Below are positions 9,519 to 18,819 of a DNA stretch of 64,000 bases, piece after piece (the stretch's first letter is position 1; each line of letters opens with the position of its first letter). The position numbers were made by a program, and so were the translations under genes. The stretch covers positions 62,001 through 126,000 of the forward strand of contig NZ_JAUCMW010000003.1 of NCBI RefSeq assembly GCF_030372765.1. The letters are read 5' to 3'. Origin of the DNA: Labilibaculum sp. K2S (lineage in GTDB: Bacteria > Bacteroidota > Bacteroidia > Bacteroidales > Marinifilaceae). The notes below the pieces were generated by a model that was not told where the DNA came from, searched no databases, and saw only the letters and a program-made list of their open reading frames with translations.

Positions 9519-10298
9519 ATGATTATGAAGACTTTTATCGTATTAATTAAGCCAATTTTAATAATAGCTCTTGTTATATTATCTGTTGCCGGAACAATGG
9601 CACAGAGAAATGTAGATGTAGTAACCTTAAAAAATGGTAATGTTCTGAAAGGGAAAATAGTCAGACAAGTTCCTGGTCAATTTATTGAACTGGAAACAAA
9701 AGATAAGAATTTTTGGAAATTCGATATGGAAGATATTTCGGATATACGCTTTGAGGCTAAAAGAATGAAGAAAATGGTTAAGGATAGTCTTCCCATGAAG
9801 AATGAGGGAATGTTTTATGAGGTTCGCATGGGGGCACTGGTTGGAAATAACGATAATAAAAACAATGCTCCTTTTAGTATGTTGCTAGCTGGTAGTTACT
9901 TGCTAAAGAATGGAGTGTCTTTTGGAATAGGTGGGGGCTATGAGGCGTATGATGAGGCACAAATGCCTTTGTTTGGAGAGGTTAAATACCATTCCAAAAT
10001 TAAAGGAGTTAAAGCCTTTTTGTTTTGTCAGTCGGGATATTCTTTTTCGTTAGATGATATTGATGGTCAAAGCTATTATTACATTACCAATGAAGATATC
10101 GATTCAAAAGGCGGTTGGTTGATTAATCCCGGAATTGGTTTTGTGTTAGGGAATAGCTCTAAAACTAATTTCACTTTAAATATTGGTTATCGCTATCAAA
10201 AAATGGAGCATAAGTGGCACAATACTTATTCGGGTGATACCGAATATTTAAAACAGGAAATTAATCGTCTGTCAATTCACGTTGGTATAATTTTCTAA
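9519..10298 (+). CDS. Secreted protein of unknown function, probable outer-membrane barrel
   Basis: 259 residues, not recognised as a named family. An N-terminal signal peptide ends near TMAQ (cleavage about residue 29). A first segment (about 30-80: VVTLKNGNVLKGKIV, then FIELETKDKNFWKF) resembles small beta-rich modules found in other Bacteroidota secreted proteins. The rest (about 95-259) is rich in alternating hydrophobic/polar strands with Gly and aromatics and ends in IHVGIIF, consistent with a small outer-membrane barrel. The start could also be the second Met (9525). It is divergent from the LVIVD lipoprotein and followed by its own terminator. Confidence 0.65.
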   Translation: MIMKTFIVLIKPILIIALVILSVAGTMAQRNVDVVTLKNGNVLKGKIVRQVPGQFIELETKDKNFWKFDMEDISDIRFEAKRMKKMVKDSLPMKNEGMFYEVRMGALVGNNDNKNNAPFSMLLAGSYLLKNGVSFGIGGGYEAYDEAQMPLFGEVKYHSKIKGVKAFLFCQSGYSFSLDDIDGQSYYYITNEDIDSKGGWLINPGIGFVLGNSSKTNFTLNIGYRYQKMEHKWHNTYSGDTEYLKQEINRLSIHVGIIF

Positions 10299-10344
10299 AA
10301 AAGAACTTTGGTTTGAATTGTTTCGGAGAATGTATTTGCTTTCA

Positions 10345-10376
10345 AAAAAAATCAGGATGAGTCCTGATTTTTTTAT
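10345..10376 (+). terminator. Rho-independent terminator
   Basis: AAAATCAGGA and TCCTGATTTT arms around a TGAG loop (10358-10361) followed by a T run, about 50 bases after the stop of the preceding gene. Confidence 0.85.
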
Positions 10377-10465
10377 TTGGTTCTATGCATGGTAAAATCT
10401 TTCTCTATATAAGCTTCTCATCTCCTCATTTTTGTGGAAATAGATAAAATTTAAACAGTTTCTTA

Positions 10466-10473
10466 TATCTTTG
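10466..10473 (+). promoter_or_regulatory. -7 box for ruvX
   Basis: TATCTTTG, an exact TAnnTTTG match, 28 bases before the TTG start at 10502. The -33 region is not clear. Confidence 0.6.
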
Positions 10474-10501
10474 CAATTCAAAATTAGTTTAAATAAGAGA
10501 T

Positions 10502-10924
10502 TTGGCACGAATTGTAGCGATTGATTACGGAAGAAAACGGGTAGGGCTGGCTGTTACAGACCCATTTCAGATTATTGCAAACGGTTTGGATACTGTTGCA
10601 GCAAAAGATGTATTGACTTATTTGGAAAAATATTTTCAGACAGAAGAGGTTGAATGCATTGTTGTGGGCTATCCTAAACAAATGAATAATGAGGATAGTG
10701 AATCTGTAAAATATCTAAAACCTTTTTTAGGGCAATTGAAAAAGAAGTTTCCTGATCTGCCAATCGAATTGGTAGATGAAAGATTCACTTCGAAAATTGC
10801 TTTTCAAACTATGATTGATGGTGGCTTAGGAAAAAAGGCGAGAAGAGATAAAGCGATGATTGATAAAGTGAGTGCTGTTATTATATTGCAATCGTATATG
10901 GAAACCAAAAGGAATCTGTTTTAG
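10502..10924 (+). CDS. ruvX: Putative pre-16S rRNA nuclease / Holliday junction resolvase-like YqgF
   Basis: A 140-residue RNase H-fold nuclease of the YqgF/RuvX family, thought to trim the 5' end of 16S rRNA. The N-terminal ARIVAIDYGRKRVGLAVTD carries the first catalytic Asp, VVGYPKQMN matches the second strand, and LVDERFTS carries the conserved D-E-R-x-T-S. Family length is normal. The reading frame opens with TTG at 10502 directly before the conserved Ala-Arg; no ATG is available, so a TTG start is chosen. It lies 37 bases upstream of def and is probably co-transcribed with it. Confidence 0.93.
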   Translation: MARIVAIDYGRKRVGLAVTDPFQIIANGLDTVAAKDVLTYLEKYFQTEEVECIVVGYPKQMNNEDSESVKYLKPFLGQLKKKFPDLPIELVDERFTSKIAFQTMIDGGLGKKARRDKAMIDKVSAVIILQSYMETKRNLF

Positions 10925-10961
10925 GATTTATTTGGATTTAGATAATTAGAGAGAGAAAAGA

Positions 10962-11516
10962 ATGATTTTACCGATTACCATTTACGGCCATCCGGTTTTA
11001 AGGAAGGTCGCCAAAGATATTGATAAGGATTATCCTGAATTGCAGAAATTTATGGATGACATGTGGCAAACCATGTATTTTGCCGACGGAGTTGGGTTAG
11101 CGGCTCCGCAAGTAGGACGATCAATAAGAATGTTTGTGCTCGACTGCTCTTCTTTTGCTGAGGATGAACCTGAACTGGAAGGTTTTAAGAAAATGTTCAT
11201 TAATGCGAAAATTACCCAACGCACCGGCGAGGAATGGGCTATGTCTGAAGGATGTTTGAGTATTCCTGGCATAAACGAAGATGTTATTCGTCCTGAAACC
11301 ATTAACATTGAGTATTACGATGAGAATTGGGAATTTCATGAAGAGGAGTATTCGGGATATGCAGCACGGGTCATTCAACATGAATACGATCACTTGGACG
11401 GAATCATGTTTACTGATCATTGTGCACCTTTAAAAAAGAGACTCTTAAAAGGAAAATTAACAAGTATATCGAAAGGAATATTTAAAGCTAAATATCGATT
11501 TACACTCGCAAAATAA
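10962..11516 (+). CDS. def: Peptide deformylase
   Basis: Removes the formyl group from the N-terminal methionine of new proteins. The three family motifs are intact: GVGLAAPQVG (43-52), EGCLSIPG with metal ligand Cys98, and QHEYDHLDG with His140, catalytic Glu141 and His144. The length of 184 residues is standard. It starts with ATG at 10962, downstream of ruvX, and is closed by a 14-bp-stem terminator. Confidence 0.97.
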   Translation: MILPITIYGHPVLRKVAKDIDKDYPELQKFMDDMWQTMYFADGVGLAAPQVGRSIRMFVLDCSSFAEDEPELEGFKKMFINAKITQRTGEEWAMSEGCLSIPGINEDVIRPETINIEYYDENWEFHEEEYSGYAARVIQHEYDHLDGIMFTDHCAPLKKRLLKGKLTSISKGIFKAKYRFTLAK

Positions 11517-11520
11517 TTTT

Positions 11521-11560
11521 AAAGAGGATGTCCTAAATCAAGGACATCCTCTTTGTTTTT
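11521..11560 (+). terminator. Strong terminator after def
   Basis: A perfect 14-bp stem (AAAGAGGATGTCCT, 11521-11534, with 11541-11554) and 6-base loop, followed by GTTTTTT. It begins 4 bases after the def stop. Confidence 0.95.
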
Positions 11561-11606
11561 TAAGAAGATTAGTGTTAAATTCAATTTACCATAAATTGAA
11601 TAATTG

Positions 11607-13682
11607 ATGACTTTCAGAGAACTACTTCGTCAAAATCCTTTTCTTCGGCTTCTGTTGCCGGTGATAATTGGAATTTCCTTATCTGATATTATCAATATAC
11701 CTCAAGTTACAGGATGGTTTCTGGTTCTTTTTGGAATGTTTGGAGTCGTTCTCTTTGTGGTAATCCCGAAGCTCCGTAAATCATATTCATTACGCAGTTT
11801 ATTTGGTTTTTTTGTATTTGCTCTGTGTTTTGGATTTGGAAATATCCGGTACAATGACATTCAGTCCCGGATGTATCTTCCTATTTCTAAATCTAAAATT
11901 ATTCTAAAAGGTAGAGTGTTGGACACACCTACAGAGAAGGGCAGGAGTTATGCTTTTGTATTTGATGTTCAAAATATAAAAGTTTCAGATAAGTGGCAAA
12001 AAGTATCGGGTAAAACAATGATTTATCTACAAAAGGACACGAAGGTCAAGGAACTTGGTGTTGGTGATTTGCTTGTGATGAAGACTGAACTTCAAAGAGT
12101 GAAAAATGCCGGTAATCCACATGAATTTGATTACGCTTCTTATCTAAAAACTCAACACATTTTGTATGCTGCGTATACCGACTCTTTATCATGGAAACAG
12201 ATAGGAAGGGGTGCAGATTTTTCAATTAAAGTATTGGCTTCAAAGTGGAGGGATCATTTATTATCGATTTACCGAAAAAATGGAATACAAAATGAGAGTT
12301 TTGATATTCTGGCAGCCTTAACACTTGGATATAAAACCGGAATGGATCCGGAAATAAAAAGAACATGGGCAGATGCTGGTGCGATGCATGTTTTGGCGGT
12401 TTCCGGCTTACATGTAGGTATTATTTATATGATCATGAGTTATTTGCTCCGTTTTTTGGCTCGTTTTAAATATGGAGGCTACTTACGAGGTATTCTTCTT
12501 TTGCTAACGCTTTGGACTTATGCACTTTTAACTGGAATGTCTCCATCGGTAATGAGATCAGCAACTATGTTTAGTTTTATTGTGTTGGGTGAGATGCTAA
12601 AAAGAAGCGGAAGTATTTATAATTCCTTAGCTATATCGGCATTTTTTCTGTTATTAATTGATCCTTTTTTACTCTTTACAGTGGGTTTTCAGTTTTCCTA
12701 TTTAGCAGTTGTAAGTATTGTGTTTTTTCAACCTCAGTTCGATAAACTTCTTTATATAGGAAATCCAATTTTGAAAAAGTTGTGGCAACTTACGACGGTT
12801 TCGTTGGCTGCACAAATAGGAACATTTCCCTTGGCTATTTATTACTTCCATCAGTTTCCATCTTACTTTTTACTTTCCGGATATGTCGTTATAATTATGG
12901 CAGGAATACTTATTTATCTCTCTGCATTACTGCTTCTTTTGTCTCCAATAAAAATTCTTTCAGAAAGTTTAGGGTGGATACTGCGAAATCTTGTTGAAGG
13001 AATGAATTTTCTGATTGTAAAAATTCAAGCTCTGCCAGGTTCGGTTATTAGAGAATTGTCCTTAAGTCAGTATCAGTTAATATTTACTTATTTTCTTCTT
13101 TTTTCAATGATTTCACTTCTTTCATTTAAACGAAAAAAAGCTGTTTATGCATTCGTAATAATTTTAATTGGCATTCAATTACCAAATACAATTCGAATTT
13201 TTCAGGTTCCTAAAAAGGAAATACTGGTTTTTAATTCCAGTGGACATAGTGTTGTTGGTTTTGTTAAAGGAAATCAAGGATTGTTCTTAGTTGATAAACG
13301 AATCACACCAGAAATAAGCGATAGAATCATTCAACCATTTGTTTTGAAGGAAAATATTAGTGAAATAAACTTTGATACACTAAGACCTATCGATATTAAG
13401 TTGATGGGTAAAGATGTTGTTGCCATAATCGGAAAAAGGGATAATGATTTGGAGAAAATATTAAAATTTATTCAGCCAGACTATATTGTTTTGCGTTTGG
13501 GAGGTTTGCAATCTAAAAAAATGATAACAAAAGAATTTCCAAATTGTAAGATGATACTTGATGCCTCAATTTATCGGGGCGACCGGAAAAAATATTTTTC
13601 AAAGGAAAATGAGGGTGAAACAAATCTTTTTGATGTACAAGAGGATGGAGCTTATTTTTGTGCTTTGTCAACTGTGAATTAA
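11607..13682 (+). CDS. comEC: ComEC/Rec2-family competence channel protein without a beta-lactamase-fold active site
   Basis: A polytopic inner-membrane protein of the ComEC family, which carries single-stranded DNA across the inner membrane during transformation. Layout: N-terminal transmembrane segments and an OB-like domain (about 25-200), then the Competence domain with AMHVLAVSGLHVGIIYMI and LLTGMSPSVMRSATMF, then more membrane helices to about residue 510. The remaining about 180 residues are hydrophilic; no HxHxDH metallo-beta-lactamase motif is visible, unlike the three-domain ComEC of Bacillus. The open frame extends to a TTG at 11604, but the adjacent ATG at 11607 is preferred. Whether the organism is transformable cannot be read from here. 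Confidence 0.9.
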   Translation: MTFRELLRQNPFLRLLLPVIIGISLSDIINIPQVTGWFLVLFGMFGVVLFVVIPKLRKSYSLRSLFGFFVFALCFGFGNIRYNDIQSRMYLPISKSKIILKGRVLDTPTEKGRSYAFVFDVQNIKVSDKWQKVSGKTMIYLQKDTKVKELGVGDLLVMKTELQRVKNAGNPHEFDYASYLKTQHILYAAYTDSLSWKQIGRGADFSIKVLASKWRDHLLSIYRKNGIQNESFDILAALTLGYKTGMDPEIKRTWADAGAMHVLAVSGLHVGIIYMIMSYLLRFLARFKYGGYLRGILLLLTLWTYALLTGMSPSVMRSATMFSFIVLGEMLKRSGSIYNSLAISAFFLLLIDPFLLFTVGFQFSYLAVVSIVFFQPQFDKLLYIGNPILKKLWQLTTVSLAAQIGTFPLAIYYFHQFPSYFLLSGYVVIIMAGILIYLSALLLLLSPIKILSESLGWILRNLVEGMNFLIVKIQALPGSVIRELSLSQYQLIFTYFLLFSMISLLSFKRKKAVYAFVIILIGIQLPNTIRIFQVPKKEILVFNSSGHSVVGFVKGNQGLFLVDKRITPEISDRIIQPFVLKENISEINFDTLRPIDIKLMGKDVVAIIGKRDNDLEKILKFIQPDYIVLRLGGLQSKKMITKEFPNCKMILDASIYRGDRKKYFSKENEGETNLFDVQEDGAYFCALSTVN

Positions 13683-13851
13683 CTTTCATCATTGAATGAA
13701 AAGCTTTCGGATTCTCTCTTTGATTTCATAAAGTCTTTTGGTAATTTAGAGAGCTTGGCTTATTAATATTTTTTAACAAATAGCTTTAGATTTTGCTTGA
13801 TTATGTGTTAATTTGCCGCTTCGAATTCCATTTATTTAACGGAACAAAGTT

Positions 13852-15192
13852 ATGAAGATTGTAATTGCTGGCGCAGGGGCAGTAGGAATACACTTGGCGA
13901 AAATGCTAAGTAATGAGGATCATGATATTATCTTATTGGATAGTGATGAAGATAAATTAAGGGAGATTGATTCTCACTTGGATTTATTAACCATTGTAGG
14001 GTCAAGTTCATCACTAAATGATCTTAAAGAAGCTCGGGTCAAAAAAGCAGATCTTTTTATTGCTGTAACTCAATCGGAGGAGACCAATATAACGTCATCT
14101 ATTCTTGCAAAAAAGTTGGGAGCCATTCGAACAATTGCCCGTATTGATAATCAAGAATATTTGATTCCTGAAAATAAAGAATACCTTAAAAGTTTGGGAA
14201 TTGATGAATTGATTTATCCGGAGAGATTGGCCTCGAAAGAGGTGATTAGTTACTTGTCCCGATCTGGAACCCGACAGTTGTATGAGTTCTCTGGAGGTAA
14301 ACTTCTCCTTTATGGAATAAAAATAAGCAGCAAGTCAGTATTTATGGATAAAACTATGGCTGAAGTTGCTGAAATGACTGCTGATTTGGATTTTAGAGCT
14401 GTTGCCATAAAACGTGAAGATGCAACGATCATCCCAAGGGGGCACAATCGTTTTTCCCGTGGCGATTTAGTTTTTGTGGTAAGTAAACCCGATGCAATGG
14501 AAAGGGTGATGAATCTTGCAGGAAAAGAGAAGTATGAAATCAAAAATGCGATGATTTTGGGTGGAAGTCGTATTGGTCAGAAAACAGCGATTGAACTGGG
14601 CAAAAAGATGAATCTTAAATTGATTGAAATTGACAAGGATAAAAGCTTAAAACTTGCTGATTTACTTCAAGATACCTTGGTTATTAACGGAGATGGTCGT
14701 GATAAGGAATTACTGAAAGAAGAAGGAATTCACAAAATGGATGCTTTCGTAGCTGTTACAGGAAATTCGGAAACGAATATTTTAGCTTGTTTGTTGGCAA
14801 AAAAAATGGGCGTGAAGCGAACTATTGCTGAGGTAGAAAATATCGATTATATTGATTTAGCCGATAATATTGGTGTGGGTACCATGATTAATAAAAAATT
14901 ATTGGCGGCTAGTTACATCTATCGATTTACAATGGATGCGGATGTTCAACATTGTAAATGGCTGACTGTTTCGGAGGCTGAGGTTATTGAATTGGTGGCT
15001 AAACCTGGATCCAAAATTACCAAGGGCATGTTAATGGATATGGATTTTCCGGAAGATGCCAATATTGGTGGAATTATAAGGGAAGATGAAGGTATTATTG
15101 CAACAGGTGAAACTCAAATTCAGGCTAATGATAAGGTTGTTGTGTTTACTCTTCCGTCTGCAATTAAAAAAGTTGAGAAGTTCTTCAAATAA
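13852..15192 (+). CDS. trkA: Trk potassium uptake NAD-binding regulatory subunit
   Basis: The cytoplasmic gating subunit of Trk/Ktr potassium transport. At 446 residues it has the duplicated architecture of TrkA: RCK-N with IAGAGAVGIHLAKML at the N-terminus, RCK-C near 140-225, then a second RCK-N starting MILGGSRIGQKTAIEL (about 230) and a second RCK-C at the C-terminus. It is followed by a terminator-like hairpin and then two trkH channel genes on the same strand, so the genes form one functional potassium uptake module, possibly with partial read-through. Confidence 0.96.
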   Translation: MKIVIAGAGAVGIHLAKMLSNEDHDIILLDSDEDKLREIDSHLDLLTIVGSSSSLNDLKEARVKKADLFIAVTQSEETNITSSILAKKLGAIRTIARIDNQEYLIPENKEYLKSLGIDELIYPERLASKEVISYLSRSGTRQLYEFSGGKLLLYGIKISSKSVFMDKTMAEVAEMTADLDFRAVAIKREDATIIPRGHNRFSRGDLVFVVSKPDAMERVMNLAGKEKYEIKNAMILGGSRIGQKTAIELGKKMNLKLIEIDKDKSLKLADLLQDTLVINGDGRDKELLKEEGIHKMDAFVAVTGNSETNILACLLAKKMGVKRTIAEVENIDYIDLADNIGVGTMINKKLLAASYIYRFTMDADVQHCKWLTVSEAEVIELVAKPGSKITKGMLMDMDFPEDANIGGIIREDEGIIATGETQIQANDKVVVFTLPSAIKKVEKFFK

Positions 15193-15200
15193 TAGTACTA

Positions 15201-15232
15201 AGAGCCGAATTTATTAGATTCCGGCTCTTTTT
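15201..15232 (+). terminator. Terminator or attenuator between trkA and trkH
   Basis: AGAGCCG (15201-15207) pairs with CGGCTCT (15222-15228), and flanking GAAT/ATTC extends the stem with one bulged C; it ends in a T run. It may lower transcription of the channel genes relative to trkA. Confidence 0.75.
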
Positions 15233-15302
15233 TGCCTTTTTACAGAACGAATTTTAAACGATATTTTTCCTTTTTGGAAATTGTAAAATAAACTGGTTCT
15301 CA

Positions 15303-16751
15303 ATGCTCAACTGGAAATTTGTTTTTTATGTGATGTCGGTTTTAATGATCGTGGAAAGTTTTTTCCTGATTATTAGTTCCGCTGTAGCCCTTTTATATGG
15401 AGAGGGTGATTTTATATACTTTGTACAATCTGCGGGTATTTGCTTTTTACTTGGGGGTATTGTATATCTGTATACCCGGGGTTGCAGCAGAGATATTGGT
15501 AAACGGGAAGCATTTTTGGTTGTAAGCTTGGTTTGGGTTGTCTTCTCTATCTTTGGAGCATTTCCATTCCTTTTGGGTGGATACATCCCAAATTTCACCG
15601 ATGCGTTTTTTGAAACCATATCAGGCTTTACTACTACCGGCGCTTCAATTGTGAATGATATAGAAGCTTTACCTCATGGCATCTTATTTTGGAGATCTTT
15701 AACTCATTTATTGGGTGGAATGGGGATTTTGGTGTTAACTGTTGCTGTTTTACCCGTTTTTGGAATTGGAGGAATGGCTATGTTTAATGCTGAGGCCGCA
15801 GGGATTACTACTGATAAATTACACCCGCGTATTAAAGAAACAGCACAACGTCTTTGGGGTATATACATGCTTTTGGTTGCAGTGGAAACCTTATTTTTGG
15901 TATTTGGAGAAATGGATTTGTTTGATGCTGTTTGTCATTCATTCGGGACATTAGCTTCGGGTGGGTTTTCTACGAAAAATTCGAGTATTGTTAATTATTC
16001 TCCTTACATCCAGTATGTGCTTATTGTTTTTATGTTTTTAGCCGGGGTAAATTTTACTCTTCATTACTTTGCAATAAAAGGAAAGTTGAATAAGGTTTGG
16101 AAGAATCAGGAATTTAGAGTGTATACCGGTTTAATTATATTGGTAACAAGTATAATTACTTTGACCTTAGTTTATTTGGACCACGGGCCTTTCGAGAAAT
16201 CATTTCGTGATGCTTTATTTCAAGTTACTTCAATAATTACAAGTACAGGTTTTGTGAGTGCAGATTATTCGTTGTGGCATCCATATTTAGTATTCCTCAT
16301 TTTTGGTTTGATGTTTACAGGTGCTTGTGTTGGTTCTACATCGGGAGGAGTTAAAATTCTTCGACATTTACTTCTCTTCAAAAACAGTATACTGGAATTT
16401 AAGCGAATGATTCATCCTTCGGCAGTATTACCGGTTCGTTATAATAAGGAGATGGTGGGACAGGATGTGATTTCTAAAATTCTGGCTTTTGTTATTTTGT
16501 ACATTATGGTTTTTTTTATTGGTTGTTTTGCTATGACTCTAATTGGGTTGGATCTAATTTCGGCTATGGGTGCAGTTGCAACAACTATGGGAGGAATTGG
16601 CCCGGGATTAGGAGTTGTTGGTCCCATGAATAATTTTGCGTCTGTACCGGAAGCCGGTAAATGGATACTTTCATTTTTAATGATACTAGGTAGATTAGAG
16701 TTATTCACCTTTTTAATTATTTTTATTCCTTCTTTCTGGAAGAATCAATAG
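15303..16751 (+). CDS. trkH: Trk-type potassium channel subunit, paralogue 1
   Basis: An integral membrane potassium uptake subunit of 482 residues, the TrkH size. The four M1-P-M2 repeats are indicated by filter-like segments TTTGASI, ASGGFSTKN, TSTGFVSAD and TTMGGIGPGLG. It starts with ATG at 15303 immediately followed by a hydrophobic helix. It lies 57 bases before a second trkH of the same length, with the same landmarks in the same places (GILFWRSLTH, LELFTFLI...PSFWK), so the two arose by tandem duplication. TrkA just upstream supplies the RCK subunit. Confidence 0.95.
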   Translation: MLNWKFVFYVMSVLMIVESFFLIISSAVALLYGEGDFIYFVQSAGICFLLGGIVYLYTRGCSRDIGKREAFLVVSLVWVVFSIFGAFPFLLGGYIPNFTDAFFETISGFTTTGASIVNDIEALPHGILFWRSLTHLLGGMGILVLTVAVLPVFGIGGMAMFNAEAAGITTDKLHPRIKETAQRLWGIYMLLVAVETLFLVFGEMDLFDAVCHSFGTLASGGFSTKNSSIVNYSPYIQYVLIVFMFLAGVNFTLHYFAIKGKLNKVWKNQEFRVYTGLIILVTSIITLTLVYLDHGPFEKSFRDALFQVTSIITSTGFVSADYSLWHPYLVFLIFGLMFTGACVGSTSGGVKILRHLLLFKNSILEFKRMIHPSAVLPVRYNKEMVGQDVISKILAFVILYIMVFFIGCFAMTLIGLDLISAMGAVATTMGGIGPGLGVVGPMNNFASVPEAGKWILSFLMILGRLELFTFLIIFIPSFWKNQ

Positions 16752-16808
16752 ACATTATTAAAAAAAACCTTAGAATTATATCTTTGGTTAAAAATTAAGG
16801 TAATTAAA

Positions 16809-18257
16809 GTGGTAAAGCACAAAATAATTCTAAATATTCTAGGTAAACTCCTGATTGGGGAAAGCTTTTTCTTGTTTTTGTCACTATTGGTTTCGCTGTT
16901 GTATCAAGAACCTGATAGTTTGGCTTTCGTGAAGTCTATTCTGATTACTTTTACTGTTGGAGGAATGAGTTATATGCTTTCAAGGGGCGTCGGAAAAGAC
17001 CTTGGGAAACGAGAAGGCTATATTATTGTAAGCATCGTTTGGGTGGTTTTTTCAATATTTGGTTGTCTGCCATACCTTTTTAGCGGAGCTATTTCATCGG
17101 TTACCGATGCCTTTTTTGAGACGATGTCTGGTTTCACAACTACTGGTTCTTCTATACTTAATAATATTGAAGAACTGCCTCACGGAATTCTTTTTTGGCG
17201 ATCACTCACTCAATGGATGGGTGGAATGGGGATTATTGTGATGTTTCTTGCAATACTTCCAACCTTAGGCATTGGAGGACGAGAGTTGTTTATTGCTGAA
17301 GTTCCCGGTCCAGCACCCGATAAATTAACTCCTAGAATTAAAGAGACCGCTCGTCATTTATGGGGATTATACATTTTGTTTACTTTCGCTGAAACTATTC
17401 TGCTTTTTATTGGTGGAATGAATTTTTTCGATGCAATTAATCATTCGTTAACAACTATGGCTACAGGTGGTTATTCAACCAAGCAAGCCAGTGCGGGTTT
17501 CTTTACATCCCCTTATTTGCAATATGTTATTATCTTTTTCATGTTTGTGGCCGGAACCAATTTTACCCTTGCTTATGCGATGGTAACAGGAAAAGCTTCA
17601 AAGATGTTTAAGGATGAGGAGTTTCGTTTTTATGCATTGGTAGTTGTAATGTTTACTGGTATTATTACAGCTGTTTTGGTTGTTGGAGATAATTTTGGAC
17701 TCGAACGGGCTTTTCGCGACAGTTTGTTTACAGTAGTTTCAATTATAACCACCACAGGTTATGCAACTGCCGATTATCTGCTTTGGACACCATTTTTAGG
17801 AATGCTTGTTTTTGTATTATTTTTTGTTGGAGGGTCAGCTGGATCAACAGGAGGAGGAGTAAAAGTAGTGCGGATTTTATTGCTTTTCAAAAATAGTTTT
17901 TACGAGCTCAAACGTTTGGTACATCCGAATGCAGTAATTCCAATTCGTTACAACGGACATGTCGTAGATCAAAAAACAGTTACCAACATTCTGGCATTCT
18001 TTGTTTTCTATATTATCATTTTCATGATATCCTCAATATTAATGTCTTTATGGACTCCTGATATTTATTCAGCATTTAGTGCTGTAGCAACAACGCTTGG
18101 TAATATTGGTCCTGGATTTGGCGAGGTTGGGCCAATGGAAAATTTCTTTCACCTGCCTGCATTGGCAAAATGGTTTTTATCCTTTTTAATGCTGCTTGGC
18201 CGATTGGAATTATTTACAGTGCTAATATTATTTTCCCCTTCTTTTTGGAAACATTAA
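16809..18257 (+). CDS. trkH: Trk-type potassium channel subunit, paralogue 2
   Basis: A second TrkH-family channel of exactly 482 residues, starting at GTG 16809 (VKHKIILNILGK after initiation). Filter-like segments are TTTGSSI, ATGGYSTKQ, TTTGYATAD and TTLGNIGPGFG. The differences from paralogue 1 are spread along the whole length, so the duplication is old and both copies look functional. The two may form homodimers or a heterodimer, or differ in affinity or in Na/K coupling. It probably shares a transcript with paralogue 1. Confidence 0.95.
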   Translation: MVKHKIILNILGKLLIGESFFLFLSLLVSLLYQEPDSLAFVKSILITFTVGGMSYMLSRGVGKDLGKREGYIIVSIVWVVFSIFGCLPYLFSGAISSVTDAFFETMSGFTTTGSSILNNIEELPHGILFWRSLTQWMGGMGIIVMFLAILPTLGIGGRELFIAEVPGPAPDKLTPRIKETARHLWGLYILFTFAETILLFIGGMNFFDAINHSLTTMATGGYSTKQASAGFFTSPYLQYVIIFFMFVAGTNFTLAYAMVTGKASKMFKDEEFRFYALVVVMFTGIITAVLVVGDNFGLERAFRDSLFTVVSIITTTGYATADYLLWTPFLGMLVFVLFFVGGSAGSTGGGVKVVRILLLFKNSFYELKRLVHPNAVIPIRYNGHVVDQKTVTNILAFFVFYIIIFMISSILMSLWTPDIYSAFSAVATTLGNIGPGFGEVGPMENFFHLPALAKWFLSFLMLLGRLELFTVLILFSPSFWKH

Positions 18258-18480
18258 GCGTTAGAGCAACAGGATTATTTCGGTTAGACAATTCTCAATT
18301 CTTAATATGTTATGTTTGTTGTGGTCTGTTTTGGTAAGTGTGTTAATGTGATTTTTGTGTTTAAAAACGATTTGTTCGTGTAAGAATTTAATGGTTTTAG
18401 CATGTTGTTTGTAATTATTTTGTTTTATTTTAATTAATATTGCGTCTTGTTCATTTTGGATAACATTATAATTAAAATTC

Positions 18481-18762
18481 ATGAAAAAAATTACAGAGTA
18501 CAATCATCTAATTGAGAAAGAGATGGCAAAATACAAGCAGGATACGCGGAAAATTATTGACGAATTTGAGAATAAATTTAATAAGGGAAGTATTGTTGCA
18601 ACTCATCATTTTAACAATGCAAGTCCGGAGTTAATCGGCTTGGTAAAGTCAGAGCTTGAAGAAGCAGGATTCAGACCCGAATTGATAGGCAATAAGCCGG
18701 ATGGTCATGTAGCTCTTCGTGTTAGTTTGCTGAGATCATCAGAGATTGCGGCTTCCAGATAA
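18481..18762 (+). CDS. Small protein of unknown function
   Basis: 93 residues, no signal peptide or membrane helix; I do not recognise the family. The N-terminal half is charged and helical (EKEMAKYKQDTRKIIDEFENKF), which suggests a coiled coil. The C-terminal half (ATHHFNNASPELIGLVKSELEEAGFRPELI) looks like a small alpha/beta fold. It starts with ATG at 18481 and ends at a bidirectional terminator shared with the convergent YciO-type gene. It is preceded by about 220 AT-rich bases with no recognisable gene. Confidence 0.6.
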   Translation: MKKITEYNHLIEKEMAKYKQDTRKIIDEFENKFNKGSIVATHHFNNASPELIGLVKSELEEAGFRPELIGNKPDGHVALRVSLLRSSEIAASR

Positions 18763-18770
18763 TTACTAAA

Positions 18771-18806
18771 AACAATGCCGTCAATATTCAGTTGATGGCA
18801 TTGCTT
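18771..18806 (+). terminator. Bidirectional terminator
   Basis: CAATGCCGTCAA (18773-18784) pairs with TTGATGGCATTG (18792-18803), with one G-T pair. It is flanked by T-rich sequence on the plus strand and A-rich sequence on the other side, between two convergent genes. Confidence 0.8.
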
Positions 18807-18819
18807 TTTAAGTTTGGTT

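Noticed and set aside
18261..18503. 80-codon minus-strand ORF after the second trkH
   Set aside because: Low-complexity, AT-driven composition, overlapping the start of the plus-strand small gene; no supporting signals.
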